Part shown: positions 32,824 through 46,552 of the stretch, in pieces
Position numbering within the stretch: position 1 is the stretch's first letter
Layout of the letters: the number at the start of each line of letters is the position of its first letter
Translations under genes and position numbers: made by a program
Notes under the pieces: model-generated
Database searches by the model: none
The model's input: only the letters and a program-made list of their open reading frames with translations
What the model was told of the DNA's origin: nothing
Assembly: GCA_900239685.1 (NCBI GenBank)
Contig: OENT01000726.1
Coordinates: 17,768-81,767 of the forward strand
DNA from: Rotaria macrura
Taxonomy: Eukaryota; Rotifera; Eurotatoria; Philodinida; Philodinidae
Direction: 5' to 3'
Length of the DNA stretch: 64,000 nt

Positions 32824-35800
32824 CGGATACATCATGGCCTATAAAAAACTCACGAAATCATGTTTTTATTTGTTTGAGATTAGTATACTCTTGTCAAGCA
32901 GTCTTCATATCATTAATGAGCGTGTTGGTAGATCTTCGTAAACCTCAGTCAAGAGCAAAGGGTTAATCCAATGCCTACAATGGTATACTGATGTTAAATA
33001 ACATGCGAAAATTTCAGAAATTAAAAAACCAAGAAACAAATAGTAACAAAGTAGAAGAATAATATAGTATCTCTAAAAAAAAATTCGAGCAAATTGCAAC
33101 GAATGAAGATAATATTTTCTGTGAATAATTAGATAATTGATGGAAAAGAACGATCACATTGATATAGGTTTTACACTTTCAGCATTTTTTCTATCAGTAT
33201 CGCGAATCTCTAACGAATACACGAATTGTATAGAATTCGTAATCCATATAATGCATACAGTACAAGTAAAGACGGAAAATCTGTCATATCTTGTCCATCG
33301 TCAGACGACTATCTAGTAGAAATTTATTTTACTACGTGCTTGCTTGTTTTTTATCATTTTTTTCTTATCACAATAAACACGATAAACGATTCTTCGGCAA
33401 ATTCTAATCTCCTGAACAAAACTACTCCAGACGAAATCTATAGTTTTAACGAGCAAAACAGAAATAATTTGTGTATCTTACTTTAATCTATTTTTGTCTC
33501 ATAGAAGTTTTTGAATGTATAATGCATCATCTACATTGCTGACATTACACTTTTGTTATTCAATAATGATTGAGATAGACTTTTTTTTATGAAACATGAA
33601 AGATGTAATAAAACTGTTCTATGTATGTATTGATATAGATACATACATAGAAAAGGAGAAGGTGTTGATAAGGTCGAGACTCTTCATAATAAATACTGAT
33701 TGTTTCTTATACATACAACTTATCTAATGGTATAGTTATCTATCTGAATGTACATTTTTCATTCATTTTTCTAATCAGTTCGATGCGTATCCATTTCACA
33801 ACAATGGAAGAATGATTAGTTTTTCAATATTTTTCGCTTGGAACAAGATAGAAGTATTTAGTCTTCGCCTTTTAAAAACTACGTCGAATTGTAGACATAA
33901 ATTAGATTCTTCAGTGTGTTTCAATTTCGATATTTCGTCAGTTGTTTTCAAAAATGTAGATTTTTGTAGAGTTTTTAAAAGGATTGATGTTTCGTGAAAA
34001 CATTCGAAATGATACAAATACTTTTTTTTGTAAAAAATCTATCGAGAAAACTTATCTATCTTATTCAAACGAAAACTAATACAGAAAATACTCACCCTTC
34101 CTATATTTGAAATCGATACTAATAGGTTTACTCCCTATCGTAATGGATATAAACTCCAAGTCGAACAAGATATATACCTATGATAGGATTGCATCTCTGT
34201 AGGCTCTTCCTTTCTATTAAACACGGAACTGATTCTATCAAAAGATTAAGAAAGAGAACGGACTTTATCTCATCATCTTATAACTACTCATCAATGCGAT
34301 GAAATTCTATCTATCAATGTCGAGAATACATTACGATATTTAAAAGAAAACAAAAACATGAACATTGACAAGGCAAGCATCATTACTATTTCCGACTTCA
34401 TGTTTCTTTTCTGAATACTTCAATATTTAAATACTAGTTTCGTGCCGATAGATTGAACCGTTCTTGTACATGCGCGATTATTTCAAAATACGACCACACA
34501 TTGCGAAAATCATTTTAAATGGTTAAGAACTATTCTCAATTGTTAAAAGTATGGATTTCATTTTTATTTCTTCTTTACTTTTGCAAGAAAAGTAAAATAA
34601 ACATGATAGTCTTGATTAAAACGGAATTAGGATGAGTTATCTATTTCTCCTGCTCTGATTCTCGTCTATCAATATTTGACTCCATAGGCAATACTTGAAT
34701 TTGCAATCTTTTCATTTCTTAAAATACAGAAAGCATTGAAAAATAACTATTGAAAAATAAGTCACAGCCCCAATCATGATAGTAAGGTTTTATCAAATTC
34801 TCTCGAGTTACAATTATAACCATAATATCTCGAATGTTTCATTCTAACATTTCAAACTATATCGATGCAACTGACAGCATCAAAAAGAAATCAAATTTTT
34901 AAAATAAAAGTAATATTTCTCACAAATCTTCGGAATGATAAAAAGTTCAATCACTAGTATTATGTAGATATAACTCGAACATTGACATTCAATTGAAGTT
35001 GAAGGACATTAAAATACTGTTCGGCATCTAATCAGAGCATCCATCATCTATTGTCATTAGTCAAAATAGAATAAGTATCAGTCATACCTAACTTCCGACA
35101 TTTCAAATTTATGATCATACTATACTTTTAAGCATTCGATTTCCTGTAGAAATTCTATTTAGAATATGATTGAAATCAATATAGCTTGTCACTTGAAAGA
35201 CATTGACCAATGGATCGATTTTTTGGTGTCAAGAAAATGGATTTATTCATAAAATGAAATCGATTCGTTCCTGAAAGATATTCTTGTCGATTAAACGAAG
35301 AGAAATGATACTCAACATATGTGAATATGTTGTAAACAAGATTCTTAAGATTCTAACGCATGATTATCATTCCTATCAATGCAGTATATTTTTATAAATA
35401 ATTCTACATCAGCAAGACATTTGTGTCACATATTTCAATCATTTATTTGAAATATTGAACTTTCGTGTCGGTTTTTATTTCAAAAGTATTTTTTTCAAAG
35501 CCAACATCCCTTGAAAAATTTTCCAACTATTGATAAATTCACGCTGATTTGCTAGTTTATGATACCGATTCATAAATTTCACAATCGTCATGCCAACATT
35601 GATTCAGCATTTGCTGTTGTGCCATTACATCATAATGCAAGTAAATAAGCTCATCACAGCGCTACATGATGAATCAATAGTGATTGCTCTTTCGTACAGT
35701 CAACATTCACAAACAAGAACATGTGCTAACTCAATTGAAAATTACAGCAATGGGTTTTAACTATATTTGTAAATGTTTCTTAAAGATTTTTCACAACGAA

Positions 35801-37254
35801 CATAATACTGACTTTCACTATTTTACTCTATAAAAGTGATTTTTCAGCATGATAAAAAGAAATGTTCAAAGGTCAATAAGTAAACTTGAGAAAAAATACA
35901 CAAAATGACTCCTAAAATCATAACAGAATTACCATGAAATTCTAAAACATATCTTGTCTAAATACACATAAGAAGATCGTTTTGAAATTCGAAAGAGAAT
36001 TCATTAAGGATGAAAACGAGTGTAATGATAAGTATGAGTAAGACAAAAGTAACTATGAAAAAATGTATCCAATTTTTGACAAAAAAAAAACAACCCGTTG
36101 GAGTAAGAATTTTTTTTCTTTTTCAAATGATGTGAATAGACATAGAACTAAAATCGAATCTATCGGTACAAACGATTGTTATCTGAAGATGACAACATCT
36201 CATCTTATTTATCTTTCATGCAATGGTTAATTCTGTATCTATTAAAAATATTTTTCTTTTGATCCATGTTTCTTTACTACGCTCTATATATACAATAACT
36301 CAATCAATTTGAAGTCAGTACATTACACTAATGGCAAACCAAAAATATTCTGTCACAAAAAATATTCTCCTTGAACAAGATAAGTTTCTGTATTATAAGT
36401 TTATACTATAATTGAATGACTAGTTTATACAGACTTGCGCTATTGCATATCTGCAGCAAATAAATTTGTTTTCATATTAGATTCATGCAAAAATATTTTG
36501 TTTCATTGAAAAAAATTCAATGATGAAATAATAAAACACTCCGAGAGAAAAATTAAAATATATCAAAAACTCCTGCTACTGGTAATGTTCTTTCCTTGTA
36601 TTTACTTTTTTTACTGAATACAAAAGTTCGAAATGATTTATAGACTAGTTTATTACTCTATCGTATAATCCATATATATGAGATAGTATAAGTTCACATA
36701 GAATAACTTAATGAGTTATGCAAATGATGCACTTTCTCATACGTAAACAAAAGCACTCTACTGAAAAAAATTGTTTCGCTCTTGGAGAAAGAAGAAATAT
36801 TTCTGAAATGATATTGTCAATGAAACTATGTATGATATTTTTTGTGATCTCTTAATTTCTAACATTCATAATACTTATTAGACTCTTCCTTTCGTACCGT
36901 TTGTGAGTTTTAGTAGTATTGAAGAATTTTAAATTTATGAAAACTAATTTGATTAGTCTTTTTGTTTTTCAATAAATACCTACAATATTCATCTGGCCTG
37001 AATGTAAACAAGAAAAATATACGTCTGTCTTTTGTTTCATAATAAAAAATAAGAAAAAATATTTTCAATGTCATATTTATTGATACATGCATTGATTAAT
37101 GTGCGTGCTGAAAAAAAAAAGAAAGGGAACATGTTGTCTGAGTTAGTTGATCGTGTATAAGTTTAGTTGGTCTCAATCATTGATGATTGTATTCTCTAGA
37201 TTGGCTATTGGTTACATCGACATTGACTATTTAGATAAATGAGTCGAACGAAGC

Positions 37255-37358
37255 GAGCATGTCTCGAGCGACCATGTCAGTTGAGGAAAAGAATAACTCA
37301 TTATAAACTATGTTCGGGCAAAGAAGACAAATGAGTTTTTTTTGCCTATATATATATA
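37255..37358 (+). promoter_or_regulatory. Possible promoter with p53-like half-sites and a TATA run
   Basis: GAGCATGTCT at 37255-37264 fits the p53-family half-site pattern RRRCWWGYYY exactly; GACCATGTCA at 37270-37279 fits except at two positions, five bases away. TATATATATA follows at 37349-37358. No gene can be tied to it. Confidence 0.2.
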
Positions 37359-38692
37359 CGGATACACATTCGCTGTTGCTATCGGTCTTTTAACCAACAG
37401 AGAGAAAGATTTTTCTTTTTTTATTCGTGTCTGTTCGCATGGAGAACACGAGAATAGAGGAACAAGAAAAAAAACAAAAAGATTATTAATGATTCGCTTT
37501 CCTTTTCTATCCATGATCAAACGATGCGGTTGGACAAGAACAAAAAACACAACAACTCAAATGAAATGTCACACAGTATGTTTCATTGAAAGACACGATA
37601 ACCATCTGACGACGACAAGAAAAAACAACATCAACGAAATGAATTTGTCATTTGTCTCTTTTAACTGAATTGATCATTTATCAATTTAACAATAAGAGGA
37701 AAAGAAAACACAACTGTTTTTATCGTTCACACATTCATCACTAGATTGAAAAACATAGATTTGTTTTACGTCGATATGAAATACAATGCATCTTACGATA
37801 CAAAGAAAACAAACTTTTTGTTAGCTTACTAGAAAATCAATATAAATATCAGAACTTTTTTCAATTATAGAAATATTGATTAGTTGAGTAATTCAACACG
37901 CTTAAATTTGTAACTAGTATGTTTTTCTCCTGACCATATCAACAGTATTAACTTTTCATTTTTGAACATGCAGATAGAGGGATACCCCGGGCCGACCAAC
38001 ATTGTCAGAGTGTATCTAATTTTTGATATCGGAACGCAGGAACATGCTCAAATTTACACCAAAAACATAATCATTGTTTATGATTGGGGGACTATTACAT
38101 CTCCCTGTCCCATTCGTGACATTCCTGTTTGAATAAAATTTGTAAAAATCTAGATAGAAGTTACTTGATTTGTTAGAATTCCTTCGACGAACATCTGTTA
38201 TGTTCATGGAAAATTTACAAACCAATTTTATTACAGACTGAGTCAAGAAGTAGTTCCATTTCGTTGTTACATCTAGCATGATGTTTCAAGAAAAAAAGGT
38301 CAATTCTTTAGAAACTTGAATTGTCATTAGTTGGATGCCCATGAAATTCGAAATAGAAGATCTACTATTTAGATATATAAAATTAATCGTTATCATTTTT
38401 AGTTCTGACAAGAAACAGACTTTGTTTATTTATAATATTATTCTTGACAGAAAAAATTCTTTGAGAAAAAAAAATGAGATTTTTGAGATTCTTTATTTTG
38501 GCTCTGCTTTTACATATACAAAACAACAACAACAACAGCAAGAGAAAAAAAATCATTCACACAAACATCGATATATGCACGAACGAAAGAAAAAGACTTA
38601 TAAATACACGGTATATTTTATAAAAAATAGATGAGCATGTCAAGTTAAACAATGTCATCCTCAATATTGAAGAGAAAAAAAAATTAATTTTG

Positions 38693-40893
38693 TCAATTAG
38701 ACGAGTCATCTGTATATGATTCTTCTTTGATAAATGTAGAAACTCCAATGGAATCAATATTTTGTTCTTGTTGTTCTTGTTTAATACCATGAGGTGATGA
38801 TGAATTTGATGATGTGGATGCTGCTGGTAATTGATCAGGTAATTTAGATTTCGTATTCGGTAGTTTATTATCTTTTTTCCATTTCATTCTTCTATTATAT
38901 CCATGCAACAAAAAACAAAACATAGTAAGTTTTCAAAAATAAAAGACAAAAGCTAAACAAACCGATTTTGAAACCAAATCTTAATTTGTCTTCAAAATAG
39001 AATAAAATAAAAAAGTAAATCAATGATTTTGATTGTTTATATATATTTACCGTTCAGTTAAAACAAGTGAATGTGCTATTTCAATTCGTCGTCGACGAGT
39101 TAAATATTTTGACGAGTGAAATTCTGTTTCTAATTCTATTCAATGAATCAATTGAATTATTTAAGAAAATCAAGAAATAATGTAAAATCTCCTAACCAAA
39201 TACTTGATGACGAGTATATGCAGTTCGAGCTCGTTTTGTTTCTCCATTTGCATAATTAACAACTAAATTCAAGAAACAAAAATGTTTTCTTTTGTTAAAT
39301 ATCGATAATGATTTTTCTATCCTTGTTTTAGTTCAACTGTCTGCAAAGGCAGATGGACAATTGAGAAACAGAAAGCAATTTTTGTCATTACTCAAGTAAC
39401 ATTTATCTTTTTGTTATTTTTACTAAATTTAGGTCACGTATTCATTCAATGATAAGAAGAGTACTGCTATGTATGCATATATGTGTATGTGCGTATGTGT
39501 GTGTTTTTTTTTTTTGATGGTCATTTTTCGTAATTCTTGTGATAAATGAAGTCTGTTGTTCGATGTTTAAACAGCAAAAGGTTAAATTTTGATTCAAAAG
39601 TGAATCTGACACATATCTATGAATCAAGCTGAGCGAACAAAAACTTTTGACATTTTTCAAAGCGAATGATATTTGCTTGAGTCATTAAATATACATTGAA
39701 ATAAACGTATAAGAACATAAATCGACGATATCTATGTTAATCATATTCATTGAGGTGACAGAATAAATAACAATGATTAGATTTCGATTTTCTATTTATT
39801 ATGAAAACAATATGTTGAATCGGTTTGGTCGATTTATAAAATCAGTCAATCTGGTTTGTTGTTTAGTATTCTCTTAATGTTCTAATCGTGTGTGTGTCTG
39901 TGTGTGTGTGTGTTCTCTTCTTTTCATTGAATTCAATTATTGATATGGTGCCTGACTGCACGTGTCTCACATTCAATCATTTATCTTATCCATGTTGCCT
40001 GTCAACATCAATACTATACTTCTTCCTCTTTTCTTTGCTTCTCATAAAAAGAAGAGAAACGAAGAAGAAAAAAAGAAAAACTCAAGTAGTAAGAAGTTCG
40101 ACATGCATCATGTATATTACCGGAATGGTTGACGTGTACTCTACTCATCCAAGGATACATAACAGGTCGATCTCGCTGTTTCGATGATGATGATGATGAT
40201 GTTGAATCAATAGTTGTTGACAATGGCATTAATTCGGAAGAGTTTGTATTTGTCTGATGATCGGTTGAAGAAGCTGGCGGAGATGATGACGAACCATTGG
40301 GAATAAGAGATGATGGACCTTGAGGTGGACTCATTGATAAGCCATATAAATCAAGATTCATTGGATTTATTGAACTTATCATATCTGTTTGAGGAACACC
40401 AGAAGATGACGATGATACAATATTTTGTTGATTATAATTTATATTTGATCCAGTATGACAAGGATATGCGCAAGAACTATTATGAGATATTTTCAAATTT
40501 CATCGATTGACAGTATGAATGGGAAAAAAAATAACTTTCTTACTTTGGTACAATGTTCGATGAAGATGGAAGTACATTATATCGATATAAATGATTGGTA
40601 TTGTCTTGATAAATATGATGCGTTTGATGAGAATATTGTGGAAGTGTACGAGTTGTCTGTTGATTATATGAATGTTGCCCATAATAATCGACAATAGGTA
40701 ATTGAACAAGACATGATGAACTGGAAGAAGATTCGCTTGTGACATTGGCACTGTTTTCAGATAATGGATGTGTTGAAGGAGAAAAATTTGTATTTGTGCC
40801 ATCACCTCCATAATGGTGATGTTGATGATGATGATGATGATTGTTCATTGTATGTAGAGAAGAAGGAATAGGATAGGACGACAGAGAACTCAT
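38693..40893 (-). CDS. Dfd/Hox4-like: Hox4/Deformed-class homeobox transcription factor
   Basis: A nuclear DNA-binding protein specifying head/anterior identity. Six exons (40893-40544, 40476-40121, 39262-39197, 39135-39051, 38989-38963, 38891-38693) join in frame to 360 residues with GT/AG borders. The N-terminal region is rich in His, Ser and Asn. The hexapeptide YPWM, followed by SRVHV, lies at about residues 226-229 and would bind PBC-class partners. The homeodomain follows, beginning [20 protein letters not shown] and continuing [37 protein letters not shown]. The sequence immediately after, KLPNTK, is the mark of the Deformed/Hox4 class. All key DNA contacts are present (Ile47, Gln50, Asn51, Arg53). 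The homeodomain is interrupted at residues 15, 43 and 52, and exon 5 is a 27-base microexon covering residues 44-51. The C-terminus is Ser/Gln-rich. The start ATG at 40893 opens the first Ser/His-rich exon. Confidence 0.95.
38963..38989 (-). other. 27-nt microexon encoding the homeodomain recognition helix
   Basis: Starts with A completing Arg43, then codes QIKIWFQN, and ends with CG of Arg52. Acceptor TTTTGAAG, donor GTTTGT. Skipping it would keep the frame (27 is a multiple of 3) but delete most of helix 3. Confidence 0.9.
39889..39913. repeat. (GT)n microsatellite in Hox intron 2
   Basis: About twelve GT units with one interruption, within the 858-base intron between the hexapeptide exon and the homeodomain exons. 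Confidence 0.9.
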
Positions 40894-41400
40894 TTGTTTT
40901 CTCTCTTTCTCTTATTTTTGTTAATGATAGTTTCAGATTGAAGTGAACTGACTGATTATTAACCTAAGTATAACGGTAAATGATCCTCTACGATAGATAT
41001 TATTAATGATTGTAGAGAGACTCTTCGAGATCGACTGATCAAATGATGAGAGAAACCAATGTAAGCAAACGCTGTCACACAAAACGACCCATTAAATCGA
41101 TTAATGGATATCATAAAAAATACGCGAGAGAAGAGAGCGCAAGCGAGTGGAGAACAAGAAAAATCGATTTTTCTTCTCTTGTTTCCTTTTCTCTCACAAG
41201 GGACATGACTACTATAGCCAATCAACATTCTATCAACATATTCTTCATCGAACTTATTTTTCATTGGTGTAAAAAGAGAAGGAAAAAAAGCCGAATCAAC
41301 TCGATACACCGACATTTCTCGACTGGCGAACAAACATAACATCTAAGAAAGAAATCAATCATTTACAACATATATATATATATATATTTATGTATACACG
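40894..41400 (-). promoter_or_regulatory. Upstream region of the Hox gene
   Basis: The 5' flank of the minus-strand start is CT/GA-rich and slightly GC-richer than its surroundings (41040-41340), ending in a TA run at 41370-41388. Likely holds the 5' UTR and promoter. Frames of 98 and 127 codons on opposite strands here overlap each other and are not protein-like. Confidence 0.4.
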
Positions 41401-44159
41401 AAATAAAAGAAAAACATCGAGCTGATACTTTTTGCTTCTCAATAAATTCTTTTGCTTTCCAAATAGATGATTTACTCATATACAAATATAAATTAGAAAT
41501 TCTAATTTTTTTTCTTCCGAAAAAACATCTTCATCTTAGATGATTAATGAGAAAAACGAAGCATTGAAGATAATTTTAGACACATGATTCGATCGCTTCG
41601 TTCCAAGTTTTTCGAGTATCATACATAAAATAGAATGGCTAGCGATTTAAATATGTAGAACGTAAACTGGAGCGATCCCCATTCATCTTCTGTAGTATAT
41701 ATGTATATGACTCTGTCAGATATCTGTTGAATACGGATGGACGACGAAAAATAAAAGAAATTCTAACTTTGATGCATGATTTCGAATGAGAAAAATTCCG
41801 AATAAAACTATGTGTTTTTTTAAATAAATAATCTTTGAGCCAATGGATTATCAAAATTTTGAGACAGAGAAGACGTGAAAAAAATTAGCGAATTGTACGA
41901 GTCAACATCGACTGTAAGAACAGTGTAACACTGTACACTTCTTGGATTGAATCAGTACTATTCAGAGAATTCTTTCTTTATATCATGAGTTGTACAACAC
42001 AAGTCATTAAAAAAGTACCTTCATTTATGATTTGTCTATTATTTAAACTCAATTCAAAAATGTGATAAAAAAAGAGATATTCATACTGAATTGTTATTTA
42101 GTTTAGATGAAATCTATGAATTTCACATATTATTCGTTTCGTTTGAATGCACTGATTATCGTTTTCTTTTTTTATTCATTTCGATTGAATGAAGAAAACT
42201 TTCAAATGTTTATTTAATCAATCGTTTGTTTTAAAAGAGAAGAAAAAAGAGAAGTTTTTCAATATTCTCATGAATGAATAATAAACGATCGAAGAAGAAT
42301 CATTGATCTATCTGTCCAGAATGTCTTCGGTCGGCGTTTTCTTTGAACTAGATTCTTGAAATATATCTATTTATCATAGGAAATTCTTCATCTTTTTTTT
42401 TATCGCATGAATCAAAATCGATTAATGATTGTATTCGAATGAGAAATGTGATAAGGCACGTTTACTATAGTTTTAATTTAAACAAGATGTTCAATTTTCT
42501 TGTTTCGTGTTGATCATATGATATCAAAAGTAAAAATCACGTAGATGCCTTCAAGCCATGATTTTTGTTATTATTATTATTGTCAAATAATTTTGCAACA
42601 GGTTATCTAATGTTATTCTTATTCACAATGTTAGCAAGTTTATTGAAGGATACGGATTGAATGAGATTAATGATCCGATTCATGTTTGTTCGACCCCATA
42701 TGAGTCAATGTACAACGAAATAGTTGACAACTAAATGACAATTTAAATAGATTGAACAACAGCGGCTTAAGTCTGGCACCAACCCTCATCATTCTATGAA
42801 TACCATCGATTAAAAACAACTTTAACATGTCTCTATTATTCTCTCCATTCTCTCCCTTTTTTTTTGTTTCTCTACATCATGGAAACGTATTCGATTCTTA
42901 AATCGTCATGCAATCTTCTAGTAGCTATAGAAGTAACCAATCAGTACACCTGTATTCGTGAGAACAATAAGTTACATTCCAGTCATAATTCTATTCATTG
43001 AGTCACCGTAATTTCATTTTATTTGAACGTTCAAAATTCTTTCATTTACGAAAAAACTATTTATAATACTATTTGAATATCGATGAAGCAGCGTTTATTT
43101 TTGATATTTTATTCATTGATTGAAATACATTTGATCTCGTGTATGTACCTTGATAGGCCACTATCAGTACTAATATAATGAATGACTTTCGAAACTTTAC
43201 ATGGGAATTACTAGAATTGATTTGGAGATGGATGTTCGATTGAGTCAAACAAGAAGCGATGATTAGAACTGTTAGTTATTGGTTTCAGCAAATGAGAATA
43301 ACGATCTTGTACGTGACTATCGGTTACATCTATGAACTAAGTTCAAAGAAATATCGAATGATTTTTATTCATGATTGCTATCGTACAGATGATAGTCCTA
43401 TCAAAAGAATACTTTGCAAGAAGAAAAACAATGAACAATCTCCATCATCATTGTCAAATAAAGAATTCGTAAAATTTTTAAACTTTTATCATAAGTAGAA
43501 AAACGAATTTTTCCAGATTTTACTTATTAAAATCTTCTGCATTCTTTCGTACAGAATTCAAATAAGTGAAACTATGACCATTCTCAGATGGTTTGTCTAT
43601 GCAACCAATTTAGAAAAAGTAAATGACGAATAAAACTCAGTACTTGTATTATAATCAATATAGAGGAAGGAACTTGTTTACTAAACATTAGTTTATTCTT
43701 TGGGGATTTATGTCTATTACTTGTCACAGAACTATCGGTTCCTCATATGAACATGATTAAAGCTAAAAAGAAATCAAAATGTCACAAACTTCAGTATTCA
43801 AAGTATAGATATAGGTTTTTTAATCAGAAAGAATAACGGAATTTCATGAAACATTGCCATGTTCAATACAGTTCAAATTTGTCAAAGATTCTCATTTTTC
43901 TGTTATGAAGAGTAGAGTTGTACATAATCTGTAACATTGCATGCCAACATACATATTCTAGAAATCATGAATGCATTACTGGAAATTTGTGCTATATTCA
44001 TGTCTGTGCCAATCATCGATTACAATTGAACTATAATAATTTAGAATGGATTATCAACGCAACGTCTGATCCCTTGTTTTCTGGTATATAAAATTAAAAT
44101 CTTAAAATATTCCACATGTTTAGCTCTCTACATAAAATTAATAGTGCAATACACAGAAT

Positions 44160-44240
44160 TAGGCAGCTGCGGGTCCTTCCAAACTCTTGTCTGGACCTGT
44201 TCGGTTCCGGGTTCATATAAACCTAGACAAGCAGCTCTCA
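44160..44240. other. Isolated GC-rich stem-loop block
   Basis: CTTGTCTGG (44186-44194) pairs with CCTAGACAAG (44222-44231), and AGCTG (44165-44169) with CAGCT (44232-44236). The region is about half GC against roughly 30 percent around it. It is neither a tRNA nor a recognised snRNA. It may be an unknown structured RNA or a transposon tip. Confidence 0.3.
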
Positions 44241-46324
44241 AATTGAGAAGAGTGTAACTTCGATAATACGATGAGTAAGAAAATGAAAGCAAACCAATTT
44301 CTAGCTGTTTTTATGATAAAAATATTCTAAAATTTTATCTATAAAGTATGACTTGTTAACTAATGCCTATTTTACATGGTAGACGTTCGGTCGAATGCAA
44401 ATAAAATGACTTCTGTCAATGTTGGTTCTCGTTAAAATCACTTTGTTATGTTTCTCGTCATCGAAAACCGTAAAAATCTACATCTGAAAAATATCAGTTT
44501 GTCCATGTAGTACATTACATGGTTACAAGTGTAAAAATGTTTTTGAAATCAATCAGAAATAACACACTGATTAACGGATGGACACCGCAATTTTCAATTT
44601 GTGCTCATCACTAGTCCATATTTAATTTTAGATCTTATTTTATGTCGCTGTTTTGACTCTTTTTTTTTATTAAGTATGATTTAAACTTGTTGACCGAATT
44701 GTTCCTAATAGAATGATGAAAATTTTAGAATTCCTAACAGTCATGTTATAAAATACATGAAAAGAGAAAGAAAATAGAATAAAACTCCAAATTAGCCGAT
44801 ATAAAAACAAAAAAAGGGAAAAAGTAAAACATACGTGACAATAACAAATATGGTTGCTGTCGCTGCGTATTTTTCTTCTTTTTTATTTAGTTAGTATATC
44901 CATAACCTTAGAAATGTCAGCTGTTCTCATCTATTAAGTAAACATTATGCGATAATATAGAAAATCGGCAAATGTTTTTCTTCGTGTGTATTCGCATGAG
45001 ATCTGACGTTCGTTTCGTTTTTCATCCATCGTGTTACGCCTTCATGTTTCAAGAAAAATTTTGATCTGTGTAAACGGCGAATGCATTCCGCTCTTCATTG
45101 GCAATTACACTTGTAGAAGTTTTCTTTCGACTTCTTCGAAGAGAGGAATACTTTCGTAAATTTCGACAGTAGACTTTGCACACTTTTTCCAATCAGTATA
45201 GCATATCTCTGAAAAAGTTTTTCATCGTAGACATATTTGAAGACGGAGTCATCAAATTAACTATACAATATCATACGATGATATTCAGTGAACAAAGGGC
45301 ATATGGGCAATGCGAATGTGAGATATAGCCGTACGATAGTGGAACCAAATTCATATTCATGTTTATTGTTGCTTCGAGTTTTATTTTAGTCTCGATGTCG
45401 AAAAAGGGTCAGGGAACTGGTTGACGAATATGGATTATCGATATAACTATTCTATATTCGTTTTAAACAAACATAGGATTCAGAATTATGCGATTATTCT
45501 TAGGGCATTGTGGTCAAGGATGGAACAGTTTCGGTAAATACTGAAAATTCACCGGTTGAAAAAGTGCGATCGATATATATAGTCATTCGAAACAGCCAAC
45601 ACTGCAAGCATGTCTTCTGTTTAATATGAAATTTGGTTCGTACTCCAATTAGCTTTCATAAACTAAATGTGGACGATTATGGTACAGCAGAAAGAATACT
45701 CTATCTTATACGATTATTAAAGTTGAAGTAGAAAATGACTTCTTTTTATTAACTATCATTGTATAGTATTGTATATCTTGTGTTTTTAATTTTGTCATTT
45801 TTTTATATTATACTCATGGTCACGAAAAAATCAGTTGATAATTAAATTTGAATAGATATGTCAGACTAAAAACATAGAAAATTCTAGAATGATTTTTTCA
45901 TTTTTCACCAATCCTTGGCGTTAGTATACCCTACAAGAGATAGGGTAGGATTACATAAATTAACTACGATATTCTTATTTTGGGAAAATAGAAAATTGTT
46001 CATGAATTCTAAAGACGTGGCATATCTTTTCCCATAGACTTACTGAAAGTTTGAATTGTATTTTATCAAGAATTGAAATTCATCAAAGTATATTTTCAAA
46101 ATACTTCTTCTTAGAAACATGATGATGAAACTTAGAATTTTCATCTGTCGACAGCATTCATGACGGGAATAGTCGAATTATATTGGTTGAATAGTTTTAT
46201 TTAAGTCTTAGATAATCGATTTCATTACTAGAACTGATTCTGCCAGTTTCTAATTTCGTCGGGCTAGCTGTAGAGATTTTCAAACAATCAGCTCCCATCG
46301 ACTACTGTTCAGTTAGCAGGAATT

Positions 46325-46552
46325 TCACCGGTTTAAGAATGATTTGTAACGAACCGGATCGTACGTTTTAATGAATTTCTCACCGATTGCAACCTTGGCC
46401 AAGGCCAAGGCCATGAAATGAAGTATTGTTGTTTTGCCGATGATTTTTTTATTTGGAGCAAGAATAACATGATTTATACTTGCTTGCGCACTAGGTTTTT
46501 CATAGAACATAAAACTCGTTGTCTTCGGTAGATTGTACACTAGAAGTGTCAT
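46325..46552 (-). CDS. Uncharacterised ORF, doubtful
   Basis: 75 codons with a partly protein-like composition (KKIIGKTTILHFMALALAKV). The GKTT word resembles a P-loop end, but the preceding Gly-rich turn is absent, so no ATPase call is made. Possibly a decayed fragment. Confidence 0.15.
   Translation of the reverse strand: MTLLVYNLPKTTSFMFYEKPSAQASINHVILAPNKKIIGKTTILHFMALALAKVAIGEKFIKTYDPVRYKSFLNR

Larger units (their letters stand above)
31218..38692. other. Gene desert on the 3' side of the Hox gene
   Basis: About 7.5 kb without a supportable gene. The 102-codon + strand frame at 32433-32741 contains one hydrophobic segment (VAGVMASSLILLFILC) but no start context, exon partner or family. 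A GC-rich hairpin sits at 32785-32823 and a palindromic TATGTA block at 33622-33650. A TATA-like run with two p53-like half-sites occurs at 37255-37358. The 108-codon frame at 37342 looks like chance. Confidence 0.5.

Noticed and set aside
37342-37668. 108-codon ORF after a TATA run
   Set aside because: Begins within a TATA repeat, lacks domain features, and an antisense frame of similar length overlaps it; probably chance.
41043-41342. Overlapping sense and antisense frames of 98 and 127 codons upstream of the Hox gene
   Set aside because: Both are low-complexity and arise from a CT/GA-rich flank; more likely 5' UTR or promoter.
46325-46552. Possible P-loop ATPase based on GKTT
   Set aside because: The glycine-rich turn before GKTT is missing and no Walker B or other motif follows, so only an uncharacterised ORF is listed.
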